Positions 1 to 8,927 are shown, numbered from the stretch's first letter. The stretch is DNA of 36,106 nt from Verrucomicrobiota bacterium (GCA_023457715.1 JAEWKR010000081.1:1-36106); one strand, 5' to 3'. Notes: generated by a model from the sequence alone, not told the origin. Made by a program: numbers and translations.

Positions 1-70
1 GCGCGTCGTCTCAGCACTCCTCGCGGCACGAAACGCTAACGTCGATCAGCTCACCCAAATTGCAGCTTAG
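1..70 (+). CDS. C-terminal end of an unidentified gene (partial, cut by window edge)
   Basis: Reading from base 2, 22 sense codons run to a TAG stop. They give a peptide ending NANVDQLTQIAA with an ordinary helical, protein-like composition. Beyond the stop the sequence turns into non-coding repeats. It is too short to assign a family, and in GC-rich DNA a short open frame can arise by chance. The call rests on the natural-looking residues and on the change in sequence character straight after the stop. Confidence 0.4.
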   Translation, partial: RVVSALLAARNANVDQLTQIAA

Positions 71-152
71 ACGTGAGATCCAAAATCCTCGCGAGAATGA
101 AACATCCGACAACATAGCAGCGCAAAAGGCGCAAAAAATGACGGGGGCTTGG

Positions 153-233
153 GTACGTTGTCCCGCGTTCACGCGGAATGCCTTGTTTCACGAGGTCCGC
201 GCGAAGCTTCCGCGTAAACGCGGGACAACGTAC
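153..233. repeat. REP-like palindromic element, copy 1
   Basis: A 25-base left arm (153-177) begins GTACGTTGTCCCGCG. It is the reverse complement of the right arm (209-233) except for one position. Each arm contains its own small palindrome, CCGCGT-tt/tc-ACGCGG. The 31 bases between the arms include GCGCGAAGC. Related elements lie at 381-454, 14955-15037 and 22722-22790, all outside genes. The architecture resembles REP/BIME elements mobilised by RAYT transposases, but no such transposase is in the window. Confidence 0.75.
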
Positions 234-380
234 AGGAGCTCCTGATTCTTGCGCCTTCTGCGCTTTCTTGCGGCCATTCTCTCCGGCTGAGTTCTATTTC
301 CTGCGCCCGCGGTGGCCTGCCGTCGTAATCCGATTGGCCGCAAGAAGGCGCAAAACGCGCAAAAAATGACGGAGGCTTGG

Positions 381-454
381 GTACGTTGTCCCGCGTTCAC
401 GCGGAATGCCTTGTTTCACGAGGTCCGCGCGAAGCTTCCGCGTAAATGCGGGAC
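381..454. repeat. REP-like palindromic element, copy 2 (right arm degraded)
   Basis: The left arm is identical to copy 1. The right arm matches only up to GCGGGAC and has T instead of C in the inner palindrome (GTAAATGCGG). It then diverges into CCAAGCTTC, so the outer seven bases no longer pair. It is a decayed or recombined version of copy 1 inside the second direct repeat. Confidence 0.65.
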
Positions 455-536
455 CCAAGCTTCAACCAAGCTCCTGATTCTTGCGCCTTCTGCGCTTTTT
501 TGCGGCCATTCGCTTCTCAGCGTTTCCCCTTGAGCG

Positions 537-2549
537 TCAGCTCAGTTCCGGCGGCGGCGCTTCGAGCGTCAACCGCACCCGATCGGTCAGTTCCGCCGGC
601 GTAAACGGCTTGGCCTGGAAGGTGCTGGGGTCGAACGCGTGGTCGGAACCGAGCACGTCGGCGTTGTAGCCCGACATGAAGATGCAGCGCAGACCCGGTT
701 TGAGCCGCGCGATTTCGCAGAAGAGATCCCGGCCCTTCATGCCGGGCAGCATGACATCACTGACCAGAAGGTGAATGGGGCCCGCGTAGTCGTGGGCGAG
801 CCGGATCGCCTCGTCGGGACTGGCCGCGGTGAGCACCGTGTAGCCCTGCAATTGAAGCACCCGCTGCGTCAGGGTCAGGATCTGTTCCTCATCTTCCACC
901 ACCAGCAGGGTCTCGGTCCGCTGCTGGCGTTCAGTTTTCGGGCGCGGCGCCGGCGCCGCCACCGGGCCTTCCGCGCGCGGGAGGTACAACGTGAACGTGG
1001 TGCCGTTGCCGGCGGAGGTCCGGACGGTCACCGCGCCCTGGTTCTGCTGGGCGATGCCGTACACCGTCGCGAGTCCCAGGCCGGTGCCCTGGCCCGCCGG
1101 CTTGGTGGTGTAGAAAGGCTCGAAGAGGTGCACCTGGGATTCGGGGCTCATGCCGGCCCCATTGTCCGCGACGCTGAGCGTAACGTAGTCGCCGGGCGCA
1201 AGGCCGCTTACCCCAATCTGGGCCGCCGGGTCGCGCAACGTCTGCATCCCGGTGCCGATGCGGATTTCGCCCGCGTCGACGATGGCATCGCGCGCGTTGA
1301 CCACGAGATTGACCAGCACCTGGTCGACCTGGATGGGATCGATGCGCACCGTCCACAGCGGATCTGCCGGCTGCCACGTCAGCCGGATGTGTTCCCCGAT
1401 CAGCCGCTGCAGCATCTTGGTCATGCTCGAGACCACGTGATTCAGATCGAGGACCTTGGGCGCCACCGTCTGTTTGCGGGCGAAGGCGAGCAGTTGCTGG
1501 GTGAGCGCGGCGGAGCGTTCCGCCGCCTTGAAGATCTCCTGGAGATGCTCGGCCACCTTGGGCAGATCGTGGGTTTCGAGCAGGGCGAGACTGGCGTTGC
1601 CGAGAATCGCCTGGAGCATGTTGTTGAAGTCGTGGGCGACGCCGCCCGCGAGACGGCCGACGGATTCCATCTTCTGCGCCTGGATCAGCTGTGCCTGCAA
1701 CTGCTCCCGTTCCCGGCGGGCCTGGTTGCGTTCCGTGACATCCTCGAACACGCCCAGCACGCCATACACGCGCCCGCCGCCATCGATCAAGGGCGCCTTG
1801 GTCGTCTCGATGTCCCGGACCAGTCCGTCGGCGCGCCGGAGCTTTTCCTGCACCGCGCGGGTGGAACCGCGGGTGGCGATCGCCCGCTCGTCGTCGGCGC
1901 GGTAGCCCGCGATATCCTCCGGCCGCCAGGGCAGATCGGCGTCGAATTTACCGATGACGTCACGGGTGGTGTTCAATCCGACCGCCGCCACGAATGCGCG
2001 GTTGCAGCCCAGGTAGCGTCCGATGAGGTCCTTCCAGAAGATGGCCTGCGGCACGGCGTCCAGCGTGAGCGCGAGCATGTCGCGGCTGCGCTGGAGCTGT
2101 TCCTCGATGGACTTTCGCTCCGCGATCTCGGCGGTCAGCTGCCGGGTTCGCTCCGCCACGCGCGCCTCCAGTTCCTCCTGATGGCGCTCGATCTCGGCGC
2201 GATGTGAACGCTCGTCCAGGATCAGCGCGACCATCGCGGTGAAATTGCGCACGAACGGGACGTACGGCCGCACGGCGGCGAGATCCCCCGCCTCGACCAC
2301 GAGCCAGCCCCAGGAGCGCGAGCCGACGGAAAGGTGGAAGTGCAGGTCGGGCGGGGCGGAATCCGATCGCGGCGGTTCGGCGTGGTCGCAGCGCACCCGC
2401 GTGACACCTGGCATGAAACCCAGCCCCCGGCAAACGAACGCAAAGATCGACGCCTCGGTCGGCAGCCCGCTGAGCACGCTCTGCATCAGGAGCAACTGGG
2501 CCAGAACCGTGGAGTCGATGGAGGTGGAATTGGGGGTGGGCTGAGTCAT
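537..2549 (-). CDS. Hybrid sensor histidine kinase with PAS and receiver domains
   Basis: This is a cytoplasmic sensor kinase of 670 residues with no membrane segment. A divergent N-terminal region (about 1-115) is followed by a coiled coil (115-155, RHQEELEARVAERTRQL), a PAS domain (155-275), and the HisKA phosphoacceptor helix with H306 in VAHDFNN. The HATPase domain follows (N418, DNGAGM 462-467, GTGLGLA 488-494), then a C-terminal receiver with EDE at 552-554, acceptor D598 in SDVMLPGM and K647. The ATG chosen here overlaps the TGA of the upstream MEDS gene by four bases (ATGA), which implies translational coupling; the reading frame could extend five codons further. The MEDS protein is the obvious candidate partner or input. 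With no DNA-binding output domain, the signal probably passes through the attached receiver to another protein. Target unknown. Confidence 0.93.
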   Translation of the reverse strand: MTQPTPNSTSIDSTVLAQLLLMQSVLSGLPTEASIFAFVCRGLGFMPGVTRVRCDHAEPPRSDSAPPDLHFHLSVGSRSWGWLVVEAGDLAAVRPYVPFVRNFTAMVALILDERSHRAEIERHQEELEARVAERTRQLTAEIAERKSIEEQLQRSRDMLALTLDAVPQAIFWKDLIGRYLGCNRAFVAAVGLNTTRDVIGKFDADLPWRPEDIAGYRADDERAIATRGSTRAVQEKLRRADGLVRDIETTKAPLIDGGGRVYGVLGVFEDVTERNQARREREQLQAQLIQAQKMESVGRLAGGVAHDFNNMLQAILGNASLALLETHDLPKVAEHLQEIFKAAERSAALTQQLLAFARKQTVAPKVLDLNHVVSSMTKMLQRLIGEHIRLTWQPADPLWTVRIDPIQVDQVLVNLVVNARDAIVDAGEIRIGTGMQTLRDPAAQIGVSGLAPGDYVTLSVADNGAGMSPESQVHLFEPFYTTKPAGQGTGLGLATVYGIAQQNQGAVTVRTSAGNGTTFTLYLPRAEGPVAAPAPRPKTERQQRTETLLVVEDEEQILTLTQRVLQLQGYTVLTAASPDEAIRLAHDYAGPIHLLVSDVMLPGMKGRDLFCEIARLKPGLRCIFMSGYNADVLGSDHAFDPSTFQAKPFTPAELTDRVRLTLEAPPPELS

Positions 2550-3175
2550 TGCCGGGCCGCGCACTCGGCCAGCAGCTGCTCGGGAGAAATCCAGAACGGG
2601 TTTTGCACGATGGCACCGCGCATCACGACCAGAGGGTGGGCGCGCAGCACGTCCATGATCGAACCGCCGTCGAACGTGCGCGCATCGTACTGACAGATCG
2701 TGGTGATCGGGTGGGTGCGCAGCAGAATGCTCACCCGGGCTTCGTACTCCAGCAGCCGGGAACCGCCGGGCATCTGTTCGATGTCCCGCGTCATTTCCCC
2801 GATGATCCGGGCTGCCTTGAAGCCGAGTTGCCGGGCCCCGACATCGAAGGCGGCGAGCTGCCCGAGCATCATTTCCGGACGGAACTGGCCGTCGGCGAAG
2901 TAGGAGGACCGGGTGGACGCGGCGACCAGCGCATCCCGGCGGGTGACGTCCGCCTCCGAGCAGCCTTCACGTTCCAGTTCCCGCGCGAGCGCGAGCCCCT
3001 GGAAGTGGTCCGAGAAACAGCCGCACCGCTCGCCCTCCTTCAGGCCGGCGCACAGGAAACGATGCAACGTCCGATTGCGTTCCTCGTCGTCGGAGAAGAT
3101 GTGGCAGACATGCAGACCCTGCGGAAAGTCGCCTTCGACGAAACCCAGTTGGGTGGTCTCATGCCTCGCTTGCAT
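2546..3175 (-). CDS. MEDS-domain protein (DcmR-like sensory domain)
   Basis: The protein has 209 residues and is essentially a single domain. The opening HVCHIFSDDEERNRTLHRFL, followed by GLKEGERCGCF and a later GEMTRDIEQMPG with RTHPITTICQYDARTF, is the pattern of the MEDS (methanogen/methylotroph DcmR sensory) family, which has a RecA-like core. MEDS domains usually sit in front of histidine kinases or helix-turn-helix regulators and are thought to bind small ligands. Here the domain is a separate gene whose stop overlaps the kinase start. It contains no signal peptide or transmembrane helix. The likely role is a cytosolic sensor or adaptor for the adjacent kinase; the ligand cannot be told from sequence. 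Family call firm, role inferred. Confidence 0.85.
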   Translation of the reverse strand: MQARHETTQLGFVEGDFPQGLHVCHIFSDDEERNRTLHRFLCAGLKEGERCGCFSDHFQGLALARELEREGCSEADVTRRDALVAASTRSSYFADGQFRPEMMLGQLAAFDVGARQLGFKAARIIGEMTRDIEQMPGGSRLLEYEARVSILLRTHPITTICQYDARTFDGGSIMDVLRAHPLVVMRGAIVQNPFWISPEQLLAECAARQ

Positions 3176-3242
3176 GGCCTAACATCGGCATTTGCGTTTC
3201 GCAATCAACTGCAAGTGCGCGAAAAGCGGCCGGAAGCGGCGG

Positions 3243-4472
3243 TCACCCGCGGCGGATTTCCGAACCGGGGAAGCGGATCTGGATGCGGAACACCTTCTTC
3301 ACCCGGCACGCGATCTGGCCGGTGGCAAGGTCCAGCTTTTCGGGCACCTCGATGCGGTGGATGTCCACGACCGCGTGGAAGCCCCGCTCCGAGAAGATGT
3401 CGATCAGCATCGCCAGCGCGGTTGGGTCCTCGAGGAGCGGATCCTCGGTGTTGACCAGGGCGGCACCGGAAATGGCGTGGCGCTGGACCACGGGGATGAT
3501 TTTGCGGGTGATGAAGGCGGCGACCTGGGCGAATAGTTCCGGCTGTCCGAACTCGTAACTGTCGAGCCGCTTGACGAGCTCCTGCCGGGCATGGATGGCC
3601 AGTTCGCTCGCCACCGGGATGTTGCGCATCCGGTCGACCGTGCGCGGATCCAGTTCCAGCGTGCTCTGGTACTCGAGTTCGCGGAGGATGTTGGTCTCGA
3701 CCTCCTCGTACGCTCCCTGGGCGTTGATGAAGTGGTAGTGGAAGATTTCCTTGAGCGACTGGAGGGCGTCCCATGTCTGCTCCTTGAAGACGCGGTAGCG
3801 GCGCTGCGCGAGGCGCTCGTCATAGTCCGTGGCGCGCTCCTCCAGCATTTCCCCCACGCCCGTACGCCGCACCTCCTCGTTGTGCAGCTTCACTTCGCGG
3901 CCGCGTTTGAGCTGACGCTCCACCGAGGTCCTTTCGTCGACGAACAGCACCATGATGTGGATCGTCGGCTGCCGGAAATGAATGTTCAGCGGCGTGCTGT
4001 AGAACTCGCGCCGCAGCGCGTGCATCTTGTCGACCAGCATCTTGAAGCACTCAACCTGCACGTTGGTGCGGGGAAAGCCGTCCAGGATGACGCCGTCACG
4101 GAATTCGGGCTTGAGCAGGTGGCGATAGACGAGACGCACGACCTCCCGGTCGCCCACCATGTTGCCGGCGTCCTTGAGTGTTTTGGCCTCAGGCGAGTCG
4201 AGCAGGGCGCTGACCACCACGGGCGGGCAGGTAAGGCCACGCGTGCGGGCGATGAAGGCCGTGTTCGTGCCTTTGCCGGCGCCGGGGGCGCCGCCCAGCA
4301 GGATGATTTCCTTGGGGAACCGGAGGTTTTCGCGGCCGAAGTCCTCTTCCAGATCGCGCCAGACCGACTCGAAGATCAGATGTGCGTCTTTGATCTCGAG
4401 ATCGGTGAGCTTGCCCGGGACAGGGGGGATGGCCGGGGCGGCGGTCGGGGGGACGGCGGCGGGTGAATTCAT
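3243..4472 (-). CDS. Nucleoside monophosphate kinase (adenylate kinase-like) with C-terminal extension
   Basis: The product has 409 residues. After a Pro/Ala-rich N-terminus (1-20) it has the P-loop GGAPGAGKGT (60-69) and the DGFPRT signature (131-136) of adenylate/UMP-CMP kinases. An arginine-rich lid-like stretch follows (RQLKRGREVKLHNEEVRRTG), so it should move phosphate from ATP to a nucleoside monophosphate. About 200 residues follow the kinase core, with no recognised domain. A normal adenylate kinase has about 215 residues, so this is not the housekeeping form. The ATG at MNSPAA is preferred because the longer upstream reading is low-complexity and repeat-adjacent. The sequence before it is C/T-rich with no Shine-Dalgarno motif. 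Substrate specificity is unknown. Confidence 0.85.
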   Translation of the reverse strand: MNSPAAVPPTAAPAIPPVPGKLTDLEIKDAHLIFESVWRDLEEDFGRENLRFPKEIILLGGAPGAGKGTNTAFIARTRGLTCPPVVVSALLDSPEAKTLKDAGNMVGDREVVRLVYRHLLKPEFRDGVILDGFPRTNVQVECFKMLVDKMHALRREFYSTPLNIHFRQPTIHIMVLFVDERTSVERQLKRGREVKLHNEEVRRTGVGEMLEERATDYDERLAQRRYRVFKEQTWDALQSLKEIFHYHFINAQGAYEEVETNILRELEYQSTLELDPRTVDRMRNIPVASELAIHARQELVKRLDSYEFGQPELFAQVAAFITRKIIPVVQRHAISGAALVNTEDPLLEDPTALAMLIDIFSERGFHAVVDIHRIEVPEKLDLATGQIACRVKKVFRIQIRFPGSEIRRG

Positions 4473-4877
4473 GAACGGGTAAGGGTTTAAGACACCATGC
4501 CCGGAAATTCGACAAAAGAAAGGACAACGGACCCGGGTCCGGCGGGCAGGCGGAACGAGGTGAACGGCATAAAGCGCGATCTTCGCGCGCGTTGTAGGGG
4601 GTGACGAGTGGGCGGACACCCTATCTGTCGAGTGGGTGTGCGAACGACGATTGCCCAAGTCCGAAGCGGTGGCTGCGGTGCTTCAGCCCGCAGGAGGACA
4701 GGGCGAAAACTCAACATCCAACATCCAACCTGCTGAGATTTGAGAGCCGATCCCGACGCGGTATCGAACGTCGGACGTCGGGGATGGACGATTAGGGAGG
4801 CAATTGGCATTTTCCCCTACGCGGCGCGCCGGGATTCGCCGCAGGCACCAAGGGCCGCGCGGCGCTACGTTCGGAGC
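4473..4877. repeat. Divergent intergenic region with heptamer repeats
   Basis: This gap lies between the minus-strand kinase gene and the plus-strand gene at 4878, so it should carry both promoters; none can be named with confidence. From 4692 it holds GGAGGACAGGGCGAA followed by heptamers AACATCC AACATCC AACCTGC (4713-4733). After a short spacer comes a facing set (CGAACGT CGGACGT CGGGG, about 4765-4783). The same GGAGGACAGGGCGAA lead-in precedes the heptamers at 5892. No gene is seen. Confidence 0.6.
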
Positions 4878-5801
4878 ATGAATGCCTCGACCACCGTTCA
4901 AAGTGACCGCGTTCGGCGCCATACGGGCGAAACGACGCGGCAGAAGATCGACGCGGCGACGCGTCAGAACATCTCCCGGCATGCGACTGACCAGGAATCC
5001 ATGAGCCGTCGCCTCGCTGAACTCGAGCGGGAGTGGGATATTGAACGGACACTGGAGACGAACGCTTCGACGCTCGCCCTGACCGGCGCCGTGCTCGGCA
5101 CGGCCGTGAACCGTAAATGGTTCTGGCTGACGGGGACTGTGCTGACCTTCCTTTTTCAGCACGCCACGAGTGGCTGGTGTCCGCCTCTGCCGGTCCTGCG
5201 CGCGTTGAAAGTCCGGACTCAAGGGGAGATTGATCGTGAGCGGTACGCGCTCAAGGCGCTGCGCGGGGACTTTGCGGGCATCAGCCCTGGCGGGTTGGTG
5301 ATCGAACCGACGTTGCAGGCGCTGGAGCAGACCGAAAACCTGCGCCAGGGGCGGCGCGAACCCGACCGGGTGCGCCGTTACACCAGCGCGGCGCGGCTGC
5401 GTCAGCTCGATGCCGAAATGGAGCAGCGGGTGCGACTTTATGCCTCACAACCTTCCGAGGCGATTAGCGACCGCATCGAGGAGCTGCGTCGGGAATGGGG
5501 CATCGAGCGCTACCTGCAGATCAATATCGCGGCGGTTGGACTGACGACGCTTGGGCTTGCCGTGACGAAGGACCGTCGCTGGGGCTATGCCACGTGCGCC
5601 GCTCTGGGCATGTTCCTCTTCCATGCCGTGGAAGGCTTCGACCCGCCGCTTCCCCTGCTGCGCGCCCGCGGCGTGCGCACCCGCGCGGAGATCGATCGCG
5701 AAATCTACGCGCTGAAGATCCTGCGCGGGGATTTCGACGATGCGATCGCTGCCGATCATTCCACCCGGATTGCCGGCACCGTGCGGGCGGTGGAGCTTTA
5801 G
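4878..5801 (+). CDS. Membrane protein with two tandem copies of one domain (YgaP/DUF2892-like)
   Basis: The product has 307 residues. Residues about 44-130 and 200-290 are copies of one unit. Each has a helix ending in EREWDIER or RREWGIER, two short hydrophobic membrane segments, the motif GWCPPLP or GFDPPLP, then VRTxxEIDRExYALKxLRGDF. The unit resembles small YgaP/DUF2892-type inner-membrane proteins, which normally carry it once. A charged linker rich in Arg/Gln separates the copies. The function is unknown. The ATG was chosen because the upstream in-frame stretch lies in repeat-rich DNA and lacks protein-like sequence. It is transcribed divergently from the nucleotide kinase and is followed by repeats. 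Confidence 0.8.
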   Translation: MNASTTVQSDRVRRHTGETTRQKIDAATRQNISRHATDQESMSRRLAELEREWDIERTLETNASTLALTGAVLGTAVNRKWFWLTGTVLTFLFQHATSGWCPPLPVLRALKVRTQGEIDRERYALKALRGDFAGISPGGLVIEPTLQALEQTENLRQGRREPDRVRRYTSAARLRQLDAEMEQRVRLYASQPSEAISDRIEELRREWGIERYLQINIAAVGLTTLGLAVTKDRRWGYATCAALGMFLFHAVEGFDPPLPLLRARGVRTRAEIDREIYALKILRGDFDDAIAADHSTRIAGTVRAVEL

Positions 5802-5891
5802 GCGCGTGTCGAACATCGAACCGATGGACGGCTACGAGAATGTAGCGAAGAGCGCCAGCGATTCGATGACTGGAGGACAGGGCGAAGCCTC

Positions 5892-5961
5892 AACGTCCAA
5901 CGTCCAACATCCAACATCCAACGTCGAACATGGAACATGGAACATGGAACATCGAACATCG
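5892..5961. repeat. Ten tandem 7-base units (AACRTSS)
   Basis: Ten units run in perfect 7-base register: AACGTCC x2, AACATCC x2, AACGTCG, AACATGG x3, AACATCG x2. The period is exact although the last bases of the unit drift (CC to CG to GG). The reverse-complement form GTTCGAT appears at 13604-13670 and 8808-8839, and AACATCC at 4713 and 6147. Confidence 0.9.
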
Positions 5962-6146
5962 AACGAGTCCGCGGCTATCCGAACGTAGCGAGGAGCGCCA
6001 GCGAGTCGACGACTGACACCGATCTCAAATCTCAAATTTCAGATCTCAAATCCCGGAATGAGCCTCCGTGTCCTCCTTGTCCGCCGTAGGCTGGGCGAAG
6101 GTGGATGTGTCGGAGCTCTGTGCTCTCTGTGGCTACTTCGGAATCC
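5948..6146. repeat. Composite intergenic repeat, copy A (inverted relative to 13422-13617)
   Basis: In order the copy holds AACATCG heptamers, the block GGCTATCCGAACGTAGCG with AGCGCCAGCGA, a second heptamer set (GATCTCA AATCTCA AATTTCA GATCTCA, 6021-6048), and a block beginning CCTCCGTGTCCTCCTTG and ending CTGTGGCTACTTCGGAATCC. The whole unit recurs as the reverse complement at 13422-13617 with about ten differences by eye. Parts also recur at 5831-5872, 8738-8765 and 36038-36089. No gene is present here. Confidence 0.85.
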
Positions 6147-6186
6147 AACATCCAACATCCAACGCCTGGAAGGCGAATGGGGCGGG

Positions 6187-8607
6187 CTATTCGGCGCGTA
6201 GCGCAATCAGGGGGTCGACCTTGGTCGCGCGGCGGGCGGGGAGCCAGCAGGCGAGCACGGCGGTCGCGAGCAGGGTGAGGGTGACGCCTGCGAGGGCGAC
6301 AAGATCGATGCTCGCTACCCGCGGCATGAGGGAGGCGAGGAAGCGGCCCAGGGCAACCGCGCCGAGCAGACCCACGAGCAGGCCGAGCGAACACAGCATC
6401 AGCCCATGGCGAAGGACGAGGTTGAGGACATCCACCGGGCGGGCGCCGAGCGCGAGCCGGATCCCGAACTCGCCGGTCCGTTGCGCGACCAGATTCGAAA
6501 TCACCCCATAAAGGCCGACGGCGGCGAGTAGGAGTCCGAGCAGCGCGAAAGCGGTCAACAGTTTCCCGGCCAGCTGGAGGTTGTGCTGCTGCTGGCTGAC
6601 GAGCTGCGGCACGGTGCCGATGCCCGCGGCCGCCAGGTCGGGGTCCACGTCGGCAATGGCGCGCCGCAGGCTTTCGCCCAGCGGCGCCGGCGCCGCGCTG
6701 CGCAGCACCACCCACACGCCAGACCAGGGTTCGTGGGCCAGCGGCTTGTACAGCTGCAGCGGCGTCGAGGGGTCTCGCGTGCTGGCAGCGGTGTCGACGT
6801 CGCGCACGACGCCGATCACTTCGGCCCAGTAGGGCTTGCCGCTGTCCATGCTCCCGATCCGCTTGCCCAGCGCGCTTTCGTTGGGCCAGAGGCGACGGGC
6901 CAGCGCCTGGTTGATCACAATGACCTTGGGATCCTTGGGTTCGACCACCGCGGGGAACAGCCGACCCTCCACCAGCGGAATGCCCAGGGTGGCGAAGTAG
7001 TCGGAACTCACCATGACGTGGAAGGCCGAGGGCAGGCTGCCATGGGGCGATTCGCCGTCTTTCAGGACCAACCGGTCGCCGTTGTAGCTGAAGATCGGCA
7101 GGGAGGTGGTCAGGGCGGCGTGCTCGACGCCGGGAATGCGGGCGAGCCGTTCCTCCAGTCGGCGGAAGAGCACCACGCGCTTCGGGTCGTTGTCGTACTC
7201 CGACCGGGTCTCCGGAATCGGCACGAAGCCGGTCACGATCCGGTCCGTATCCCAGCCGGCCTCGCGTTCCAAGAATTGCTGGAATCCCCGGTGCAGGATG
7301 GCCGCGCCCCCGAGCAGCACGAGAGCCAGCGCCACTTCGCTCACGATGAGCGCCTGGCGCACGCGATGGTGACCCCGGCCGGGACTTGACCCTCGCGCCT
7401 GTTGCTTCAGCGCTCGGTTCACGTCGGTCCGCGCGGCGAACCAGGCCGGCGCGATTCCGAAGAGGACGCCGGTGAGCAGCGACACGATGAGCGTGAGGCC
7501 GAGGATCCGCAGATCCATCGTGACGTTAAGCGAACCGGCCGCACCACCGACGACGTAGCTGCGGTCGATGACGCGGTTCAGGGCGAGCGCGAGCGCGATC
7601 CCCAGCGTGCCGCCGGCGACGGACAAGACGAGCGACTCGAGCAACTGGTGGTAGATCAGCCGCGCCCGCGACGCGCCGAGCGCCGAGCGGATCGCCAGTT
7701 CCTTCAAGCCCGCCGTGGCGCGTGCGAGCTGGAGATTCGCCAGGTTGGCGCAGGCGATCAGGAGGACGACGCCGGACAGGCCCAACAGGAGGAGGGAGAC
7801 GCGCCGGCCCAGCGTATCCATCAATGCCTCGTGCAGGGGTTCGGCCTGATAATTCAGGCCGGTGTACGACTCGGGAAACTGCCTGGCCTGCGCGGCGGCC
7901 ACCGGCGCGAGTTCGGCGCCAATCTGCGCGGGGGTGGCGTCCGGAGCCAGTCGGCCGATGAGAGTGAACGCGCGGTAGTCACGCCACTCGATCTGGTCTT
8001 TGGTGAAATTGAGCGGCCGCCACAGGACGGTGCCGCCCCACAGCATGCGGTAGTCGAAGGCGGCCGGCATGACGCCGATGATCGTGACGATTTCACCGTC
8101 GAGGCGCAGCGTCCGCCCCACGATGTCCGCGGCGCCGCCATAGTGCTGTTGCCAGTAACGATGGCTCAGCAGCACCACCTGATTCCGCCCGGGCTGGAAC
8201 TCCTCGGGGGTGAACGGGCGACCGATCATGGGCGCCACCCGGAACGTGCGGAACACATCGGCGGAAACGAGCGTGCCCCCGATGCGCTCGGCCGGCTGAC
8301 CCGGCTCGGCCACCGCGTAAGCCGTGCGCCAGAGGGTGGTAAGCGCCTCGAAGCCCGGGTTTTGGTCGCGGATTTCCTGGAGCTCGACGTACGAGAACGG
8401 CCGGCTTTCGCCGTGGCGCGTGGTGGCGGTCAGTTCGACCAACGCCGCGGGCTCGGGAAACGGCGTGATGCGAAAGAGCAGGGCATCGACGATGCTGAAC
8501 ATCGACGTGTTGACGCCGATGCCCATGGCGAGCGTCAGCAGCGCCACGAACGTGTAGCCGGGAGACTTCAGCAGCGAGCGAGCAGCCTGGCGGAGATCGG
8601 CAACCAT
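6187..8607 (-). CDS. ADOP-type ABC transporter permease (MacB/FtsX family, no ATPase)
   Basis: The inner-membrane protein has 806 residues. It starts MVADLRQAARSLLKSPGYTF with a first membrane helix ending in GIGVNTSMFSIVD, the typical opening of the ADOP (acidobacterial duplicated orphan permease) family. A periplasmic MacB_PCD domain follows, then a FtsX core with LIACANLANLQLARA and KELAIRSALGASRARL. A second periplasmic domain comes next, then a second FtsX core (AQRTGEFGIRLALGARPVDV) and the ending ARRATKVDPLIALRAE. No ABC ATPase gene is adjacent, as usual for these orphans. The substrate is unknown; MacB relatives move peptides, lipoproteins or macrolides. The ATG before VADLRQ fits the family start, and the 36 codons upstream do not. 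The leader is C/T-rich. Confidence 0.93.
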   Translation of the reverse strand: MVADLRQAARSLLKSPGYTFVALLTLAMGIGVNTSMFSIVDALLFRITPFPEPAALVELTATTRHGESRPFSYVELQEIRDQNPGFEALTTLWRTAYAVAEPGQPAERIGGTLVSADVFRTFRVAPMIGRPFTPEEFQPGRNQVVLLSHRYWQQHYGGAADIVGRTLRLDGEIVTIIGVMPAAFDYRMLWGGTVLWRPLNFTKDQIEWRDYRAFTLIGRLAPDATPAQIGAELAPVAAAQARQFPESYTGLNYQAEPLHEALMDTLGRRVSLLLLGLSGVVLLIACANLANLQLARATAGLKELAIRSALGASRARLIYHQLLESLVLSVAGGTLGIALALALNRVIDRSYVVGGAAGSLNVTMDLRILGLTLIVSLLTGVLFGIAPAWFAARTDVNRALKQQARGSSPGRGHHRVRQALIVSEVALALVLLGGAAILHRGFQQFLEREAGWDTDRIVTGFVPIPETRSEYDNDPKRVVLFRRLEERLARIPGVEHAALTTSLPIFSYNGDRLVLKDGESPHGSLPSAFHVMVSSDYFATLGIPLVEGRLFPAVVEPKDPKVIVINQALARRLWPNESALGKRIGSMDSGKPYWAEVIGVVRDVDTAASTRDPSTPLQLYKPLAHEPWSGVWVVLRSAAPAPLGESLRRAIADVDPDLAAAGIGTVPQLVSQQQHNLQLAGKLLTAFALLGLLLAAVGLYGVISNLVAQRTGEFGIRLALGARPVDVLNLVLRHGLMLCSLGLLVGLLGAVALGRFLASLMPRVASIDLVALAGVTLTLLATAVLACWLPARRATKVDPLIALRAE

Positions 8608-8927
<320 letters not shown>

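Larger units (their letters stand above)
71..536. repeat. Non-coding region with two direct copies of a repeat unit (about 123-290 and 343-515)
   Basis: No credible gene is present. A block of roughly 170 bases occurs twice with a 228-base offset. Each copy starts with GCGCAAAA-type runs followed by AAAAAATGACGG and GGCTTGGGTACG. Each then carries the REP-like palindrome described separately and ends with CTCCTGATTCTTGCGCCTTC and TTGCGGCCATTC. The outer edges of a copy are partly complementary: GCGCAAAAGGCGC on the left faces GCGCCTTCTGCGC on the right. Each unit is therefore a nested inverted repeat. The short open frames across it are translations of the repeat. Confidence 0.75.

Noticed and set aside
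639..2207. 522-residue open frame on the plus strand
   Set aside because: Antisense of the histidine kinase; no domain motif, His/Arg/Gly-rich composition typical of GC-rich shadows.
4473..4658. 62-codon upstream extension of the nucleotide kinase
   Set aside because: The added residues are Arg/Pro/Ser-rich with no family match, while the start at 4472 precedes the kinase core by a normal distance.
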